From Bacteroidales bacterium (lineage in GTDB: Bacteria > Bacteroidota > Bacteroidia > Bacteroidales > UBA1556), in assembly GCA_023145955.1 (NCBI GenBank), contig JAGLDA010000092.1, positions 1 to 7,051 of the forward strand: a stretch of 7,051 nucleotides of DNA. Reading direction: 5' to 3'. A program made the translations under genes and the position numbers. The stretch's first letter is position 1, and each line of letters opens with the position of its first letter. Positions 1 through 5,385 of the stretch are shown piece after piece. The notes beneath the pieces are model-generated. The model saw nothing but the letters and a program-made list of their open reading frames with translations. It did no database searches and was not told the DNA's origin.

Positions 1-672
1 ACTTGGACAACTCCAATTTATAACCGTACTGTAGATTATAATGCTGATTTTGACGCGGAAAAGAATGCTGATGTGTTGTTTGTTTCTAAAGGAAATACTG
101 TAAAACTTAAATATAATGCTACGAATAATTGTTATATAACAACAGATGCTAATTTTAATGTTGGTGATCAGGTGCAAATGAAGATTAAATATAAAGATCA
201 TGCAGAATTAAGCTCATCAACCATTATCCCTGCTAAGCCTAAATTTGATATGAAATATTTAGGAAAAGAAACCATTGATCATGGGAATTATTCGGAGACT
301 TATGTTAAATTCAATTTTAAATGCCTTTCGAACGAAGCAGTTAATTATTTTCGAATAAATATGATAGCTTATTCAAGTGAGGGTATTCATATTATTAGGG
401 ATCAATTGTATTTAGGAGATAGTGAATTTCAGGAGATGGCTCCAAACACATTAGTTACATTGAAATCTTATTTCTCATATTACACTCTAGATTCTGTAAG
501 ATATTCCGTATTAAGTTGTAGCGAGGAGTATTATAAATACCATCTGTCGGTAAGGAACTATCAAGGTGATGATTTTTTTGTTGAACCAAGTCTTATTTAC
601 GATAATGTGGAAAATGGGATTGGTAATTTTAGCGCATTTAATATGGTGAGCGATACGCTACTGATTAAGTAA
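1..672 (+). CDS. DUF4249 family protein, C-terminal part (5' end outside window)
   Basis: The frame is open from base 1 to the TAA at 670-672, giving 223 visible residues, so the true start is upstream; the GTG at 73 is only an internal codon. I assign DUF4249 from the family's typical layout. A beta-rich middle part carries a 'TIIP' step (about residues 74-77) after a domain resembling an extracellular Ig or carboxypeptidase-regulatory fold. Near the end are a tyrosine-rich 'EEYYKY' (about 175-180) and the hallmark 'EPSLIYDNVENGIGNF' (about 195-210), where the family usually reads EP-x-YSN-x-GG-x-G-x-F. Known members are mostly outer-membrane or periplasmic lipoproteins encoded next to TonB-dependent receptors. 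Their biochemical function is unknown. The lipoprotein signal and any receptor partner would lie outside the window. No convincing intrinsic terminator follows the stop. The assignment rests on remembered family pattern, not on a search. Confidence 0.8.
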   Translation, partial: TWTTPIYNRTVDYNADFDAEKNADVLFVSKGNTVKLKYNATNNCYITTDANFNVGDQVQMKIKYKDHAELSSSTIIPAKPKFDMKYLGKETIDHGNYSETYVKFNFKCLSNEAVNYFRINMIAYSSEGIHIIRDQLYLGDSEFQEMAPNTLVTLKSYFSYYTLDSVRYSVLSCSEEYYKYHLSVRNYQGDDFFVEPSLIYDNVENGIGNFSAFNMVSDTLLIK

Positions 673-837
673 TATACCATCTAATATTAAAACAATTAAA
701 CAGATACATAATTCATAAGCTGTTAATTTATCATCCGATGACCTTTTATGAATACAATTCTTTGATTTCTTGTGTTATGTGATTTTTATTGAATTATCAA
801 TAGACTAAAACTTATTATTAAGAAGCGTTTACCATAA

Positions 838-855
838 TCCCTATGACTATCGGGA
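838..855. repeat. Imperfect palindrome upstream of the Nif3 gene
   Basis: Arms TCCCTAT and ATCGGGA flank the loop GACT and pair at six of seven positions. It sits in otherwise featureless AT-rich spacer, directly upstream of the candidate promoter. It could be a small operator, a short dispersed palindrome, or chance. Nothing in the window repeats it. Confidence 0.35.
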
Positions 856-878
856 CACAATTTTCCAATTCTTTTCCC

Positions 879-886
879 TACCTTTG
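879..886 (+). promoter_or_regulatory. Candidate Bacteroidota -7 box for the Nif3 / zinc-ribbon operon
   Basis: TACCTTTG matches the TAnnTTTG consensus exactly. It would start transcription some 15-20 bases before the ATG at 912. No TTG is found about 19-20 bases upstream, so the -33 half is missing or degenerate, which lowers confidence. Confidence 0.55.
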
Positions 887-911
887 CGAAAGCAATTATA
901 AAATTTGATAA

Positions 912-2006
912 ATGATACTCAATAAAATAATTTCAGTAATAGAAGAATACGCACCGCTTTCATTACAAGAGTCTTACGATAATGCCGGCCTTGTTGTTGG
1001 TTCTCCAAAGATGGAAGTTAGCAAGGCCCTAATCTGTTTTGATGTAACGGAGCCGGTTATTGACCAAGCAATAGAAATTGGAGCAAACCTTATTATATCT
1101 CATCATCCGATTATTTTTGGTGGAATAAAAAAACTTAATGGCAAAAACTATGTCGAAAGAATAGTTATAAAGGCGATAAAAAATGATATTGCACTTTATG
1201 CCGCACATACCAATCTCGATAATATTATAAACGGTACTAATAAAATCCTTGCTGATAAACTTGGGCTTAAAAACACTAGAGTTCTTAGTCCTCAAAATGA
1301 AGTTCTAAATAAATTAGTTGTTTATATACCTAAAGACCATAAGGAAAAGGTGCAGAAAGCTTTATTTGAAGCTGGTGCTGGCCATATTGGCAATTATGAT
1401 AACTGTAGTTTCGAAAGCAATGGTATAGGATCTTTTAGAGCTCTTGACGGAAGTGATCCTTTTGTAGGCAATATTGGCAAAGTACATTCCGAAGAGGAGG
1501 TGAGGCTTGAAATCATTTTTCCATTATATTTGAAATCGGAGGTTATCTCGGCATTAATAAATGCTCATCCATATCAAGAGGTGGCATACGATATTTATAA
1601 AATAGAGAATAAAGTAAATACTATTGGTGCAGGAATTATTGGAGAATTAGAAGTGCCACAAGAAGAAATGACCTTTCTTAAGCAAGTAAAAACAATAACT
1701 AATGCACAAGGGATAAAATTTACAGAATTATTGAATAAAAAAGTAAGGCGAATTGCAATATGTGGAGGCAGTGGAGCTTTTCTTATTAATACCGCAAAGA
1801 GAGCTGGTGCTGATGTATATATCACAGGTGATGTGAAGTATCATGAGTTTTTTGATGCTGATAATTCGATGCTAATTGCAGATATCGGACATTTTGAAAG
1901 CGAACAATTTACAAACTCATTATTATTCAGTATTATTAAAGAAAAAATACCTACATTTGCAATCCAAATTTCGGATATTAATACAAATCCGGTAAATTAT
2001 TTGTAA
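912..2006 (+). CDS. Nif3-like dinuclear metal centre protein (YbgI/YqfO family)
   Basis: A 364-residue cytoplasmic protein of the Nif3 family (NIF3/DUF34, also annotated GTP cyclohydrolase I type 2-like), whose members form toroidal hexamers with two metal ions per subunit. The five expected ligands are visible: H64 and H65 in 'SHHPIIFGG', D103 in 'AAHTNLDN', and H327 and E331 in 'GHFESE', the last two four residues apart as in E. coli YbgI. Residues about 1-125 and 235-364 are the two metal-binding halves. Residues about 133-232 are the inserted PII/CutA-like domain found in the long YqfO type, which accounts for the length of about 365 rather than 250. The start is fixed because an in-frame TAA (909-911) touches the ATG. 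The zinc-ribbon gene follows after 25 bases, so the two are probably co-transcribed. The physiological substrate is not firmly established for the family, so I give no gene symbol. Confidence 0.95.
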   Translation: MILNKIISVIEEYAPLSLQESYDNAGLVVGSPKMEVSKALICFDVTEPVIDQAIEIGANLIISHHPIIFGGIKKLNGKNYVERIVIKAIKNDIALYAAHTNLDNIINGTNKILADKLGLKNTRVLSPQNEVLNKLVVYIPKDHKEKVQKALFEAGAGHIGNYDNCSFESNGIGSFRALDGSDPFVGNIGKVHSEEEVRLEIIFPLYLKSEVISALINAHPYQEVAYDIYKIENKVNTIGAGIIGELEVPQEEMTFLKQVKTITNAQGIKFTELLNKKVRRIAICGGSGAFLINTAKRAGADVYITGDVKYHEFFDADNSMLIADIGHFESEQFTNSLLFSIIKEKIPTFAIQISDINTNPVNYL

Positions 2007-2031
2007 TCAGGAATTTAACGAAAAATAACCT

Positions 2032-2832
2032 ATGAGCAAATCAACAGCTGACAAAGCAAAAAAAGGAAATAAAGCTGAAATTTCAGTAGAAGAAAAATTA
2101 GTGGCTTTAGCCAAATTACAAGATATTGATTCTAAAATTGATAAAATTAGAATTATTCGTGGTGAATTGCCACTAGAGGTGAAAGATTTAGAAGACGATG
2201 TAGAAGGTTTACAAACTCGTATTGGTAAACTTAATACAGATATTCAAGATGTTGAGCACGATATTCAAGCTAAAGAAGCTATTTTGGCTGAGGGTGCTTC
2301 ATTAATTAAAAAATATGAAGACCAACGTATGAATGTTAGAAATAACAGAGAGTATGATTCTTTGACTAAAGAAATTGAGTATCAAAATCTTGAAATTCAG
2401 TTAGCAGAAAAGCGTATTAAGGAATATAATTACGCTATTCAGATGAAGAAAGAGGTAATTGTTGAGGCAAAAGAAAAGCTTTCGGAACGAGAGGCTGACC
2501 TAGAGGCTAAAAACGATAAACTTAATGGAATTATTGCTGAAACAGAGAAAGAGGAAACTTTATTACAAAAGGAGTCTGAGAAAAACGAAATGTTTATTGA
2601 AGACCGTTTGTTAGTAGCGTATAAGCGTATTCGCGATAATATGAGAAATGGCCTTGCTGTTGTTCCTATTGGAAGAGATGCTTGTGGAGGTTGTTTTAAT
2701 AAGATACCACCACAGCGACAGTTAGATATTCGTACTCATAAAAAAATTATTGTTTGTGAGTATTGTGGTAGAATCCTTACTGATGATGAGATTATTGCTA
2801 AAGCTACTGGCGAACCTATTGCAGAGAAATAG
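2032..2832 (+). CDS. Coiled-coil protein with C4-type zinc ribbon (zf-RING_7 / FlgZ-like family)
   Basis: A 266-residue protein with no signal peptide or membrane segment. Residues about 15-205 are highly charged, rich in Lys, Glu and Asp with heptad-like spacing, and should form a long helical hairpin coiled coil. It holds the conserved 'VRNNREYDSLTKEIE' stretch (102-116) typical of the family. The C-terminus carries the zinc ribbon: C218 and C221 in 'CGGC', then C242 and C245 in 'CEYCG'. The best-studied relative is Helicobacter pylori HP0958 (FlgZ), which binds flagellin mRNA and sigma-54 and also sits next to a Nif3-family gene. A flagellar role here is not implied. An in-frame TAA at 2026-2028 fixes the ATG start. 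As second gene of the pair after the Nif3 gene, it is probably translated from the same mRNA, ending at the hairpins just downstream. A nucleic-acid-binding role is an inference. Confidence 0.93.
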   Translation: MSKSTADKAKKGNKAEISVEEKLVALAKLQDIDSKIDKIRIIRGELPLEVKDLEDDVEGLQTRIGKLNTDIQDVEHDIQAKEAILAEGASLIKKYEDQRMNVRNNREYDSLTKEIEYQNLEIQLAEKRIKEYNYAIQMKKEVIVEAKEKLSEREADLEAKNDKLNGIIAETEKEETLLQKESEKNEMFIEDRLLVAYKRIRDNMRNGLAVVPIGRDACGGCFNKIPPQRQLDIRTHKKIIVCEYCGRILTDDEIIAKATGEPIAEK

Positions 2833-2855
2833 GAAGCCCTTAGATGACGATATTT

Positions 2856-2888
2856 AAGCCAATTTCAGAAATGAGATTGGTTTTTTTT
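2856..2888 (+). terminator. Intrinsic terminator of the Nif3 / zinc-ribbon operon
   Basis: Arms CCAATTTC (2859-2866) and GAGATTGG (2873-2880) pair with one G-T wobble around a six-base loop. They are followed immediately by eight T, about 25 bases after the zinc-ribbon stop codon. Confidence 0.85.
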
Positions 2889-2896
2889 GTAAATAG

Positions 2897-2931
2897 AAAA
2901 GCCCTGAATAGTACACTATTCAGGGCTTTTT
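2897..2931. terminator. Strong bidirectional terminator between convergent genes
   Basis: Arms AAAAGCCCTGAATAGT (2897-2912) and its exact reverse complement (2915-2930) make a near-continuous perfect stem with A-runs before and T-runs after, so it works on either strand. It backs up the first terminator for rightward transcription. It lies 15 bases past the stop of the leftward 78-residue gene, so it probably ends that transcript as well. Confidence 0.9.
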
Positions 2932-2945
2932 GGCTTTCAGTAGTT

Positions 2946-3182
2946 CTAGTTTATATAAACATTTACTGAAGAGCTTAAACCAAGGTTTTCGAAAGAAGTG
3001 GAGTGCAAATAAATATTATCTATAATTGCATCATCTACTTTATATCCTTTTTCTGCTGCGCGATTAGCAATAAATAATATCTCTGCATCGGTAGCATTGG
3101 TATTGAATTCCGTTGGTGTATAAAATTGGTTAGTGTAGCTTTTGGGCATAGGCCGTATATATTTAGTTAATAATACTAACAT
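2946..3182 (-). CDS. Hypothetical protein, 78 residues
   Basis: I do not recognise this protein. It begins with a short hydrophobic stretch (MLVLL), too short for a membrane helix or a normal signal peptide. The rest looks soluble: a predicted helical centre with 'DAEILFIANRAAEKGY' (about 32-47), and a polar, Ser/Asn-rich end. Reasons to think it is real: codons look like those of the neighbours (Leu as TTA, Asn as AAT, Lys as AAA), it lies on the strand opposite its convergent neighbour without overlapping it, and a bidirectional terminator sits 15 bases past its TAG. An in-frame stop at 3198-3200 means it does not extend upstream. An imperfect promoter-like TATTTTCG (3216-3223, minus strand) precedes it. 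It follows the sigma-factor gene on the same strand after 149 bases, so read-through co-transcription is also possible. It could instead be the remnant of a longer gene. Confidence 0.55.
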   Translation of the reverse strand: MLVLLTKYIRPMPKSYTNQFYTPTEFNTNATDAEILFIANRAAEKGYKVDDAIIDNIYLHSTSFENLGLSSSVNVYIN

Positions 3183-3271
3183 AACGCAAACGATATTCTA
3201 AATATTGTTTGCTTACGAAAATATATTTATAGGCCAGAAAAAAGTGATTATTATAATTCTATTATTTGAAA

Positions 3272-3320
3272 TGTAGGATTGAAAATAAATATGAGACACT
3301 GTAAATTACAGCATCCTACA
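3272..3320. repeat. Nested inverted repeat behind the sigma-factor gene
   Basis: Perfect 8-base arms TGTAGGAT (3272-3279) and ATCCTACA (3313-3320) enclose a smaller perfect hairpin, CTGTAA-A-TTACAG (3299-3311). On the minus strand it begins 11 bases after the sigma-factor stop. It lacks a proper U-tract, so it is not a standard intrinsic terminator. It may be a 3' mRNA structure or a protein-binding site. Confidence 0.4.
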
Positions 3321-3331
3321 ATTATTAGGCT

Positions 3332-3916
3332 TTAGTTCTCTATAGATATACCACTCTCAGTAGCCATTTTGCGGAGATTAATAATAGCGTAACGCATACG
3401 CCCAAGTGCAGTGTTTATACTCACGTTAGTATTTTCTGCTATATCTTTAAAATTCATATCTTGATAATGGCGCATCTTAAGAACCTCTCGCTGACTCTGT
3501 GGTAATAACTCCACAAGATCCCTAATTTTTGCGTGGGTTTGTTGTGCTATTATTTCTTCTTCTTTATTTTTATCAAAAACAGGGAGTGTATTAAATACAT
3601 CATACTCGTCGTTGCTACGCACCATATGTACTCGACTAGTTTTTCTATAATGATCGATTATTAGGTTATGAGCAATTCGTAATACCCAAGATATAAATTT
3701 CCCCTGCTCGTTATAAGCACCTTCCTTAAGCTTATTTACAACCTTTATAAAAGTATCTTGAAAGATGTCGTTAGCAATATCTTTATCCTTTACAGAAACA
3801 ATAATATAACCGAGCACACGTGATTGGTGTCGCTTTATTATGATATTAATATATTTACTTTTACCGGAGATAAATGCACTTATTAACTCTTGATCACTAA
3901 ACTTACTTAGATCCAT
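3332..3916 (-). CDS. RNA polymerase sigma factor, ECF subfamily (sigma-70 family)
   Basis: A 194-residue protein of typical ECF length with only regions 2 and 4. Region 2 spans about 22-93. It includes 'DIFQDTFIKV' (50-59), the core-binding and -10 recognition helix area, and 'WVLRIAHNLIIDHYRK' (77-92). A linker (about 94-130) follows. Region 4 spans about 132-184, with 'LPQSQREVLKMRHY' (138-151) and the helix-turn-helix 'FKDIAENTNVSINTALGRMRYAIINLRKM' area (156-184) that reads the -35 side. The 'SINTALGRMRYA' helix is the form I associate with a widely conserved Bacteroidota ECF factor. A weak AGGA lies just before the ATG. A promoter on the minus strand (4035-4064) predicts a leader of about 110 bases. 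No anti-sigma factor of the FecR or RseA type, which would be a membrane protein, is adjacent, so control by another route is likely. Regulon unknown. Confidence 0.95.
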   Translation of the reverse strand: MDLSKFSDQELISAFISGKSKYINIIIKRHQSRVLGYIIVSVKDKDIANDIFQDTFIKVVNKLKEGAYNEQGKFISWVLRIAHNLIIDHYRKTSRVHMVRSNDEYDVFNTLPVFDKNKEEEIIAQQTHAKIRDLVELLPQSQREVLKMRHYQDMNFKDIAENTNVSINTALGRMRYAIINLRKMATESGISIEN

Positions 3917-3991
3917 TTGTCCTAATTTTAAATTAAAAATGGTAAAGTTTAGTCGATATTGGGCTTCCGTTATTTTGGTTAATAATTGCTT

Positions 3992-4028
3992 AAAAAAAAG
4001 ATAGTTTTAGAATTTTTAACACTAAAAC
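3992..4028 (-). promoter_or_regulatory. Leader hairpin followed by U-tract, possible attenuator of the sigma gene
   Basis: Read on the minus strand, GTTTTAG and CTAAAAC (4028-4022 and 4010-4004) form a perfect 7-base stem around an 11-base loop. Four bases later comes a run of eight T (3999-3992). It would start almost exactly at the predicted transcript 5' end. The stem has only two G-C pairs, so it is weak as a terminator. It may be a stabilising 5' hairpin, an attenuator, or chance in AT-rich DNA. Confidence 0.35.
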
Positions 4029-4034
4029 AGAAGG

Positions 4035-4064
4035 CAAAGATATTAAAAATAGTTAAATAAACAA
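4035..4064 (-). promoter_or_regulatory. Promoter of the sigma-factor gene (Bacteroidota type)
   Basis: On the minus strand a -33 TTG (4064-4062) is followed after 19 bases by TATCTTTG (4042-4035), an exact TAnnTTTG -7 box. Spacing and both boxes fit the primary-sigma promoter of Bacteroidota. Transcription should begin near 4028, about 110 bases before the ATG. Confidence 0.75.
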
Positions 4065-4133
4065 CATAATTCTTTGTATTTATTAAAATGCAACTTCTTG
4101 GGGCTACGTTAAGGGCTTGAAAATCAATAGTAA

Positions 4134-4154
4134 TAATATTAATTGTTAATATTA
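4134..4154. repeat. Perfect AT palindrome, possible operator
   Basis: TAATATTAA, spacer TTG, TTAATATTA: two perfect 9-base arms made only of A and T. It lies about 60 bases upstream of the -33 box of the dehydrogenase promoter and about 70 bases upstream of the -33 box of the sigma promoter, so it could bind a regulator acting on either gene. AT-rich spacers produce such palindromes by chance more often than mixed sequence does. Confidence 0.4.
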
Positions 4155-4216
4155 GAAAATATTGTTCTCAATTGGGTTTTTTGTACACAAAACACGTAAA
4201 ATTACATTTATTATCT

Positions 4217-4247
4217 TTGATTTCATCCCATAAAAATTTTACTTTTG
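4217..4247 (+). promoter_or_regulatory. Promoter of the threonine dehydrogenase gene (Bacteroidota type)
   Basis: A -33 TTG (4217-4219, as TTTG from 4216) is followed after 20 bases by TACTTTTG (4240-4247), an exact match to TAnnTTTG. Transcription should start near 4253, giving a short A-rich leader of about 22 bases before the ATG. Confidence 0.8.
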
Positions 4248-4275
4248 CTAGCATAATTGTAAAAAACAGAAAGCA

Positions 4276-5235
4276 ATGAAAAATATTTTGGTAATTGGTT
4301 GTGCAGGACAAATAGGTACTGAACTCACTCTTGAATTAAGAAGAATATATGGCAACGATAATGTTGTTGCTACCGACTTAAAAGATGCTCCTGAAGTTAT
4401 TAAAGCCCATGGTCATTTTGAGACATTGGATATTTTGGATCGTGAAAAAATGCGATCATTGGTGCAGAAGTATAATATCGATGGAATTGTGAACTTAGCA
4501 GCTATACTTTCGGCTGTTGGCGAAGAGCATCCTATGCTTGCATGGAATGTAAATATGAATGGTTTGATAAATGTTTTGGAAGTAGCAAAAGAAGAGAAGG
4601 TAGAAACAGTACTTACTCCTAGTTCAATTGCGGCCTTTGGCCCCGAAACTCCTGCCTATAACACTCCTCAAGAAACTATTTTGAAGCCTAAAACCATGTA
4701 TGGTATTACTAAGGTAGCAGGTGAACTATTGGGTGATTACTATGTGCAAAAATATAATATGGATATTAGAGGATTGCGTTATCCTGGTATAATCTCTCAT
4801 GAGGCATTGCCTGGTGGAGGTACTACCGACTATGCTGTAGCAATTTTTTACGATGCTATAAAGTATGGTAAATATACTAGCTTTGTAAAAGCTGATACTA
4901 TGCTGCCAATGATGTATATGCCTGACTGCCTAAATGCAACAATTCAATTATTCCAAGCCGATAAAAAAGTATTAAAGCATCATTCTGATTTCAACCTAGC
5001 AGCAATTAGCTTTACCGTTGAAGAGCTAGCCGACGCTATAAAGAAACATATTCCAGAATTTGAAATAGATTATAAACCAGACTATCGCCAACAAATTGCT
5101 GACACATGGCCAAAAACCATTGATGATAGCGCTGCCCGTGAGGAATGGGGATGGAAACATGAGTTTGACCTCGATATGATGGTTGAAGACATGCTTAAAC
5201 ATATTAAAATTAAATTTGATAAAGGACTTTTTTAG
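4276..5235 (+). CDS. L-threonine 3-dehydrogenase, SDR type (NAD-dependent epimerase-like fold)
   Basis: Probably oxidises L-threonine to 2-amino-3-ketobutyrate with NAD+ in the cytoplasm, the first step of threonine breakdown to glycine and acetyl-CoA. The 319 residues form an extended short-chain dehydrogenase. The N-terminal Rossmann motif is G8-C-A-G11-Q-I-G14 and an acidic D34 ends beta-2, which favours NAD over NADP. Catalytic residues are S116 or S117 in 'TPSSIAAFG' and Y142 and K146 in 'YGITK'. Features separating it from sugar epimerases are 'RYPGIIS' (168-174) and the C-terminal 'TWPKTIDDSAAREEWGW' (277-293), both typical of the short TDH family known from Flavobacterium frigidimaris and Thermoplasma. 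This TDH is unrelated to the zinc-dependent E. coli enzyme. The partner kbl (2-amino-3-ketobutyrate CoA ligase) is not adjacent. The gene has its own promoter and terminator, so it looks monocistronic. A different NAD-dependent epimerase is the less likely alternative. Confidence 0.88.
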   Translation: MKNILVIGCAGQIGTELTLELRRIYGNDNVVATDLKDAPEVIKAHGHFETLDILDREKMRSLVQKYNIDGIVNLAAILSAVGEEHPMLAWNVNMNGLINVLEVAKEEKVETVLTPSSIAAFGPETPAYNTPQETILKPKTMYGITKVAGELLGDYYVQKYNMDIRGLRYPGIISHEALPGGGTTDYAVAIFYDAIKYGKYTSFVKADTMLPMMYMPDCLNATIQLFQADKKVLKHHSDFNLAAISFTVEELADAIKKHIPEFEIDYKPDYRQQIADTWPKTIDDSAAREEWGWKHEFDLDMMVEDMLKHIKIKFDKGLF

Positions 5236-5275
5236 TTTATAAAACTATAAATAGCTAAACCCTAAATCAATTAAA

Positions 5276-5315
5276 AAAAAGGCCTCTGATGAAAACTGAG
5301 GCCTTTTTATTTTTT
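5276..5315 (+). terminator. Intrinsic terminator of the threonine dehydrogenase gene
   Basis: AAAAAGGCCTC (5276-5286) and GAGGCCTTTTT (5298-5308) pair perfectly over 11 bases around an 11-base loop. They are followed by a T-rich run to about 5316. It lies 40 bases past the stop and separates this gene from lpxD. Confidence 0.92.
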
Positions 5316-5351
5316 TATATAAAGCGATAGCCTATAAAGCGAAAATATTAC

Positions 5352-5359
5352 TACTTTTA
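5352..5359 (+). promoter_or_regulatory. Possible -7 box for lpxD
   Basis: TACTTTTA differs from TAnnTTTG only in its last base and lies 26 bases before the ATG, a distance like that of the other promoters here. No TTG is visible at the right distance upstream. Because a strong terminator lies just before it, lpxD needs a promoter in this short interval, and this is the best candidate. Confidence 0.4.
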
Positions 5360-5385
5360 CGCCTTTAAAATATTATACTACGTTT

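Larger units (their letters stand above)
3917..4275. other. Divergent intergenic region between the sigma factor and threonine dehydrogenase
   Basis: This 359-base region holds no plausible gene. It carries the leftward promoter and about 110-base leader of the sigma gene, a leader hairpin with an A/T-tract, a perfect 9-base palindrome, and the rightward promoter of the dehydrogenase gene. The stretch 4090-4120, slightly richer in G and C than its surroundings, has no structure I can name. Confidence 0.8.

Noticed and set aside
73..75. GTG as start codon of the first gene
   Set aside because: The frame continues open to base 1 with family-like sequence, so this GTG is internal.
694..728. Imperfect inverted repeat after the DUF4249 gene (AATTAAACAG and CTGTTAATT)
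   Set aside because: It has a bulge, a 16-base loop and no T-run after it, so it is not a credible terminator.
1029..1295. Minus-strand open frame of 88 residues inside the Nif3 gene
   Set aside because: It is antisense to a well-conserved gene and its composition is that of a reverse-strand shadow. The same holds for 1595-1825.
4179..4192. TTTTGT-AC-ACAAAA palindrome-like site upstream of the dehydrogenase gene
   Set aside because: It has short low-complexity arms around a two-base centre. It is likely chance in AT-rich DNA.
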